58,309 bases of DNA. Source: a virus. Both the position numbers and the translations under genes were made by a program. Every line of letters begins with the position of its first letter. The stretch's first letter is position 1. Of this stretch, positions 56,766-58,309 are shown in pieces. The notes beneath the pieces are model-generated. The model saw only the letters and a list, made by a program, of their open reading frames with translations. It had not been told where the DNA came from and did no database searches. The stretch lies in the IMG/VR virus record IMGVR_UViG_3300032326_000971, positions 1 to 58,309 of that record; one strand, given 5' to 3'.

Positions 56766-56999
56766 TTAATTAGTAAAATCAATTGAGTTTCCGTCTTGGT
56801 TTAATACTTCCACTACATCCATATCTTCTAGGGTATCGTGCAAATATTCATACTCATCTAAGTCCTCAAATATTTCCCCTGCTTGATACTGGGTTTTTAG
56901 TATATTTTCGGCTTCCTCGTAGGTTTCAGCTTCAATATGTTTGGTACTTCGTGTCCACATTGTAATTTTCTGGTCAATGTTAAATGTAAATTCTTTCAT
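56766..56999 (-). CDS. small acidic protein (77 aa)
   Basis: 77 residues; EFTFNIDQKITMWTRSTKHI then ETYEEAENILKTQYQAGEIF, a strand-helix pattern followed by acidic residues. The leader repeat precedes the start. ETYEEAE is similar to LEEA segments in the gene at 57228, so the two could be distant paralogues. Confidence 0.6.
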   Translation of the reverse strand: MKEFTFNIDQKITMWTRSTKHIEAETYEEAENILKTQYQAGEIFEDLDEYEYLHDTLEDMDVVEVLNQDGNSIDFTN

Positions 57000-57009
57000 A
57001 AAATTTAGT

Positions 57010-57201
57010 TTAATTGTTTAGTAATATTGCAAGTTTATTTTTTTCTAATTCTAATGCAATTTCTTTTGAATTTGTTTGTATATAATATTCCTTGTTTTCC
57101 GTAAAAACACAATAAATTTTTTTAGTTTTATTTAAAATCAAATTTAGTTTAGCAAACGGAATAGGCCATATCAGTTCTAATTTGTAAATATTTTGTTCCA
57201 T
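57010..57201 (-). CDS. small hypothetical protein (63 aa)
   Basis: 63 residues with IYKLELIWPIPFAKLNLILN and a helical end (ALELEKNKLAILLNN). Leader repeat present. The end resembles that of the gene at 56570 (DIADYLINNNMAELTNN), hinting at paralogy. Confidence 0.6.
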   Translation of the reverse strand: MEQNIYKLELIWPIPFAKLNLILNKTKKIYCVFTENKEYYIQTNSKEIALELEKNKLAILLNN

Positions 57202-57227
57202 AAAATTTAGTTTAATTGTTTAAGGTT

Positions 57228-57410
57228 TTATTGTGTAGTTTTCTGTTTATTTTTTAAAAAAGTTTCTTCATACATTAACATAGCTTCTTCAAGCGTTTCA
57301 GCTTCAACTTCGCACCATTCTTCACTTTCGTAAGATGCTTTTTTTTTATCAGTATATAAGGTTAAATTAATACTATCAAAACTTTCATATCCAAGAATAA
57401 ATTTTTTCAT
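57228..57410 (-). CDS. small acidic protein (60 aa)
   Basis: 60 residues, KKFILGYESFDSINLTLYTD strands then VEAETLEEAMLMYEETFLK helix. Similar in plan to the gene at 56766. Leader repeat precedes the ATG. Confidence 0.6.
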   Translation of the reverse strand: MKKFILGYESFDSINLTLYTDKKKASYESEEWCEVEAETLEEAMLMYEETFLKNKQKTTQ

Positions 57411-57420
57411 AAAATTTAAT

Positions 57421-57606
57421 TTAATTTTTTAATAATTTAATGTCAATAACTAATACTTCGTTATTCCAAAAATTTTGATAGGCCATCTTAATTTTATTAA
57501 CCGTTTTAAGGTTTTTAAAAATTTCGTTTTTTACTAGATTAATTTTTTCAGTTCTAGTAATTTTACCATTTGTTGCGGTTACTTCTGCAAATTTGTAGTT
57601 TTTCAT
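57421..57606 (-). CDS. small basic protein (61 aa)
   Basis: Start set at MKNYKFAEVTATNGKITRTE after the leader repeat; the longer open frame to 57630 includes the repeat itself. Lys-rich and beta-like. No family. Confidence 0.6.
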   Translation of the reverse strand: MKNYKFAEVTATNGKITRTEKINLVKNEIFKNLKTVNKIKMAYQNFWNNEVLVIDIKLLKN

Positions 57607-57638
57607 AAAATTTAATTTAATTTTTTGCACTCTGGGTT

Positions 57639-57866
57639 TTAGTTATCAGTAAATTCAATAATATACTTCTTATCGGTAGTATCATAAACAGCCATTAATA
57701 AGGTAGGCCTATATCTATCCTTGCTTATTGTATGCTCATTAAATTCTTCTGGTAAGTCTAGGTGCGGTGTGCTATTTTTGATTTTTTGGTTTACAATCGT
57801 TAAAAAGATAATAAAGCCAACTAAGAAAAATAAAACGCCAACCGATAAAATGTCGTGTTTTTTCAT
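57639..57866 (-). CDS. small membrane-anchored protein (75 aa)
   Basis: N-terminal membrane helix (VGVLFFLVGFIIFLTIVNQK, about 9-28) followed by a 45-residue polar domain ending in strands (AVYDTTDKKYIIEFTDN). Leader repeat present. The TAAAACCCAGAGTGC after its stop resembles that after the gene at 55972. Topology suggests an envelope protein, perhaps superinfection related. Confidence 0.6.
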   Translation of the reverse strand: MKKHDILSVGVLFFLVGFIIFLTIVNQKIKNSTPHLDLPEEFNEHTISKDRYRPTLLMAVYDTTDKKYIIEFTDN

Positions 57867-57884
57867 AAAATTTAATTTAAAGGT

Positions 57885-58076
57885 TTATTTGTTTTCATTG
57901 TTATAAGTAAATAAGGTTATATAATTTTCAATATCAATATCCCAAATTTCAACCTCTTGGCATAGATAATCTAATTCTTCTACTTCTCCGCCATAACTGG
58001 TATTTGCAATTACTTTTACTTCAGCATTTTGGTTTGGGTGCTTAGATAATTCTTCAATAAGTTCTTTAATAGTCAT
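57885..58076 (-). CDS. small acidic protein (63 aa), common phage type
   Basis: 63 residues starting TIKELIEELSKHPNQNAEVK, a start I recall in many phage proteins (MTIxELIExLxxxPxxxxV) of unknown function, then an acidic EELDYL... end. Leader repeat present. Confidence 0.65.
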   Translation of the reverse strand: MTIKELIEELSKHPNQNAEVKVIANTSYGGEVEELDYLCQEVEIWDIDIENYITLFTYNNENK

Positions 58077-58081
58077 AAAAT

Positions 58082-58285
58082 TTAATTTAATTGTTTAATA
58101 TATTGGTTTCTTAAATAATTTACTATACATTCATACAAGCCGAATTTATCCGTATTAAATTCGCTATTTTCAAATTTTTCGTATCGTGTTAATGCTTCGG
58201 CATATTGCAGGTCGTATGGCATTTCAGCAAAATCAAAGTCAAATAAAGCCAGTAATTGGCTGAATAAAAATTGTTCGTAATTCAT
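58082..58285 (-). CDS. small acidic protein (67 aa)
   Basis: 67 residues, helical and aromatic (NYEQFLFSQLLALFDFDFAE, YAEALTRYEKFENSEFN). Its C-terminal IKQLN codons and stop lie in the leader repeat of the next gene. The repeat before its own ATG runs to the window edge, so either another gene or a leader-only segment lies beyond. Confidence 0.6.
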   Translation of the reverse strand: MNYEQFLFSQLLALFDFDFAEMPYDLQYAEALTRYEKFENSEFNTDKFGLYECIVNYLRNQYIKQLN

Positions 58286-58309
58286 AAAATTTAATTTAAT
58301 TGTTTAATA

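Larger units (their letters stand above)
56224..58309 (-). repeat. ten-copy leader repeat AAA[C/T]TAAATTTTATG before small genes
   Basis: On the minus strand TAAA[C/T]TAAATTTTATG or close forms (ATG included) precede ten starts, whose ATGs end at 56224, 56557, 56753, 56997, 57199, 57408, 57604, 57864, 58074 and 58283. The first five have CTAAATTTT and the others TTAAATTTT. CAATT usually extends it upstream. The stop of the upstream gene often lies in the repeat or just before it. Confidence 0.85.

Overview
The window reads as a tailed-phage genome, possibly a complete one, infecting a member of the Bacteroidota. The host assignment rests on four things seen in the sequence. The promoters follow the Bacteroidota -7 consensus TAnnTTTG. 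Starts are preceded by A/T-rich leaders instead of Shine-Dalgarno sequences. DNA is strongly AT-rich. Several families typical of Bacteroidota phages are present (DUF4373 protein, BT4734-type primase N-terminus, crAss-like connector/muzzle-type proteins). There is a full head-assembly set but no recognisable tape measure, tail tube or sheath, and very large predicted internal proteins follow the connector genes, so a podovirus-like virion is most likely. No integrase, DNA polymerase or RNA polymerase is seen.

Layout. (1) 1-218: tandem short repeats and five iteron-like AATCGTAACA boxes. (2) 219-3560, plus strand: zinc-ribbon protein, small basic proteins, a SAM methyltransferase and two proteins of unknown role. 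(3) 3618-7347, minus strand: two tiny membrane peptides, a tRNA-Gln(UUG), a PD-(D/E)XK nuclease with companions, and a NinG operon. A short plus-strand promoter/terminator pair between them looks like a small RNA gene. (4) 7464-11367, plus: Cro-like regulator, DUF4373 replication protein, primase-helicase, SSB and small accessory proteins. (5) 11393-12041, minus: two paralogous small proteins, one with a poly-Thr tail, in their own transcription unit. (6) 12162-30551, plus: terminase, portal, decoration proteins, scaffold, major capsid protein, connector/ring proteins, a GroES-like co-chaperonin and the 1432-residue muzzle-like protein. (7) 30570-39930: large predicted internal (ejected) proteins with a ferritin-like gene between the two largest. 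(8) 39997-44829: tail/fibre genes, including a collagen-like fibre with an S74-type self-cleaving chaperone end. (9) 44842-49559: a glycosylation island containing a GT4 to TibC/Aah-type heptosyltransferase fusion, two further glycosyltransferases and a DUF3395-like/GT fusion. (10) 49603-52211: lysis cassette of small membrane proteins, overlapping spanin-like genes, holin candidate and GH19 endolysin. (11) 52221-54419: metallophosphoesterase, HExxH zincin and a C5-type methyltransferase. (12) 54416-58285, minus: an array of small early-type genes, ten of whose intergenic/leader segments share one sequence.

The most interesting idea is a possible virion O-glycosylation system. Genes for Thr-rich linkers (five blocks in four proteins) and two G-T-S collagen-like blocks sit in the virion genes, and a glycosyltransferase island with an O-heptosyltransferase-type domain carrying the CxxC...C...C iron-site pattern lies directly beside the fibre genes. 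Other points are the phage ferritin with all main ferroxidase residues, the compact sRNA-like unit at 5920-5993, the shared AT-only box fused to several promoters, and the repeated leader of the small-gene array.
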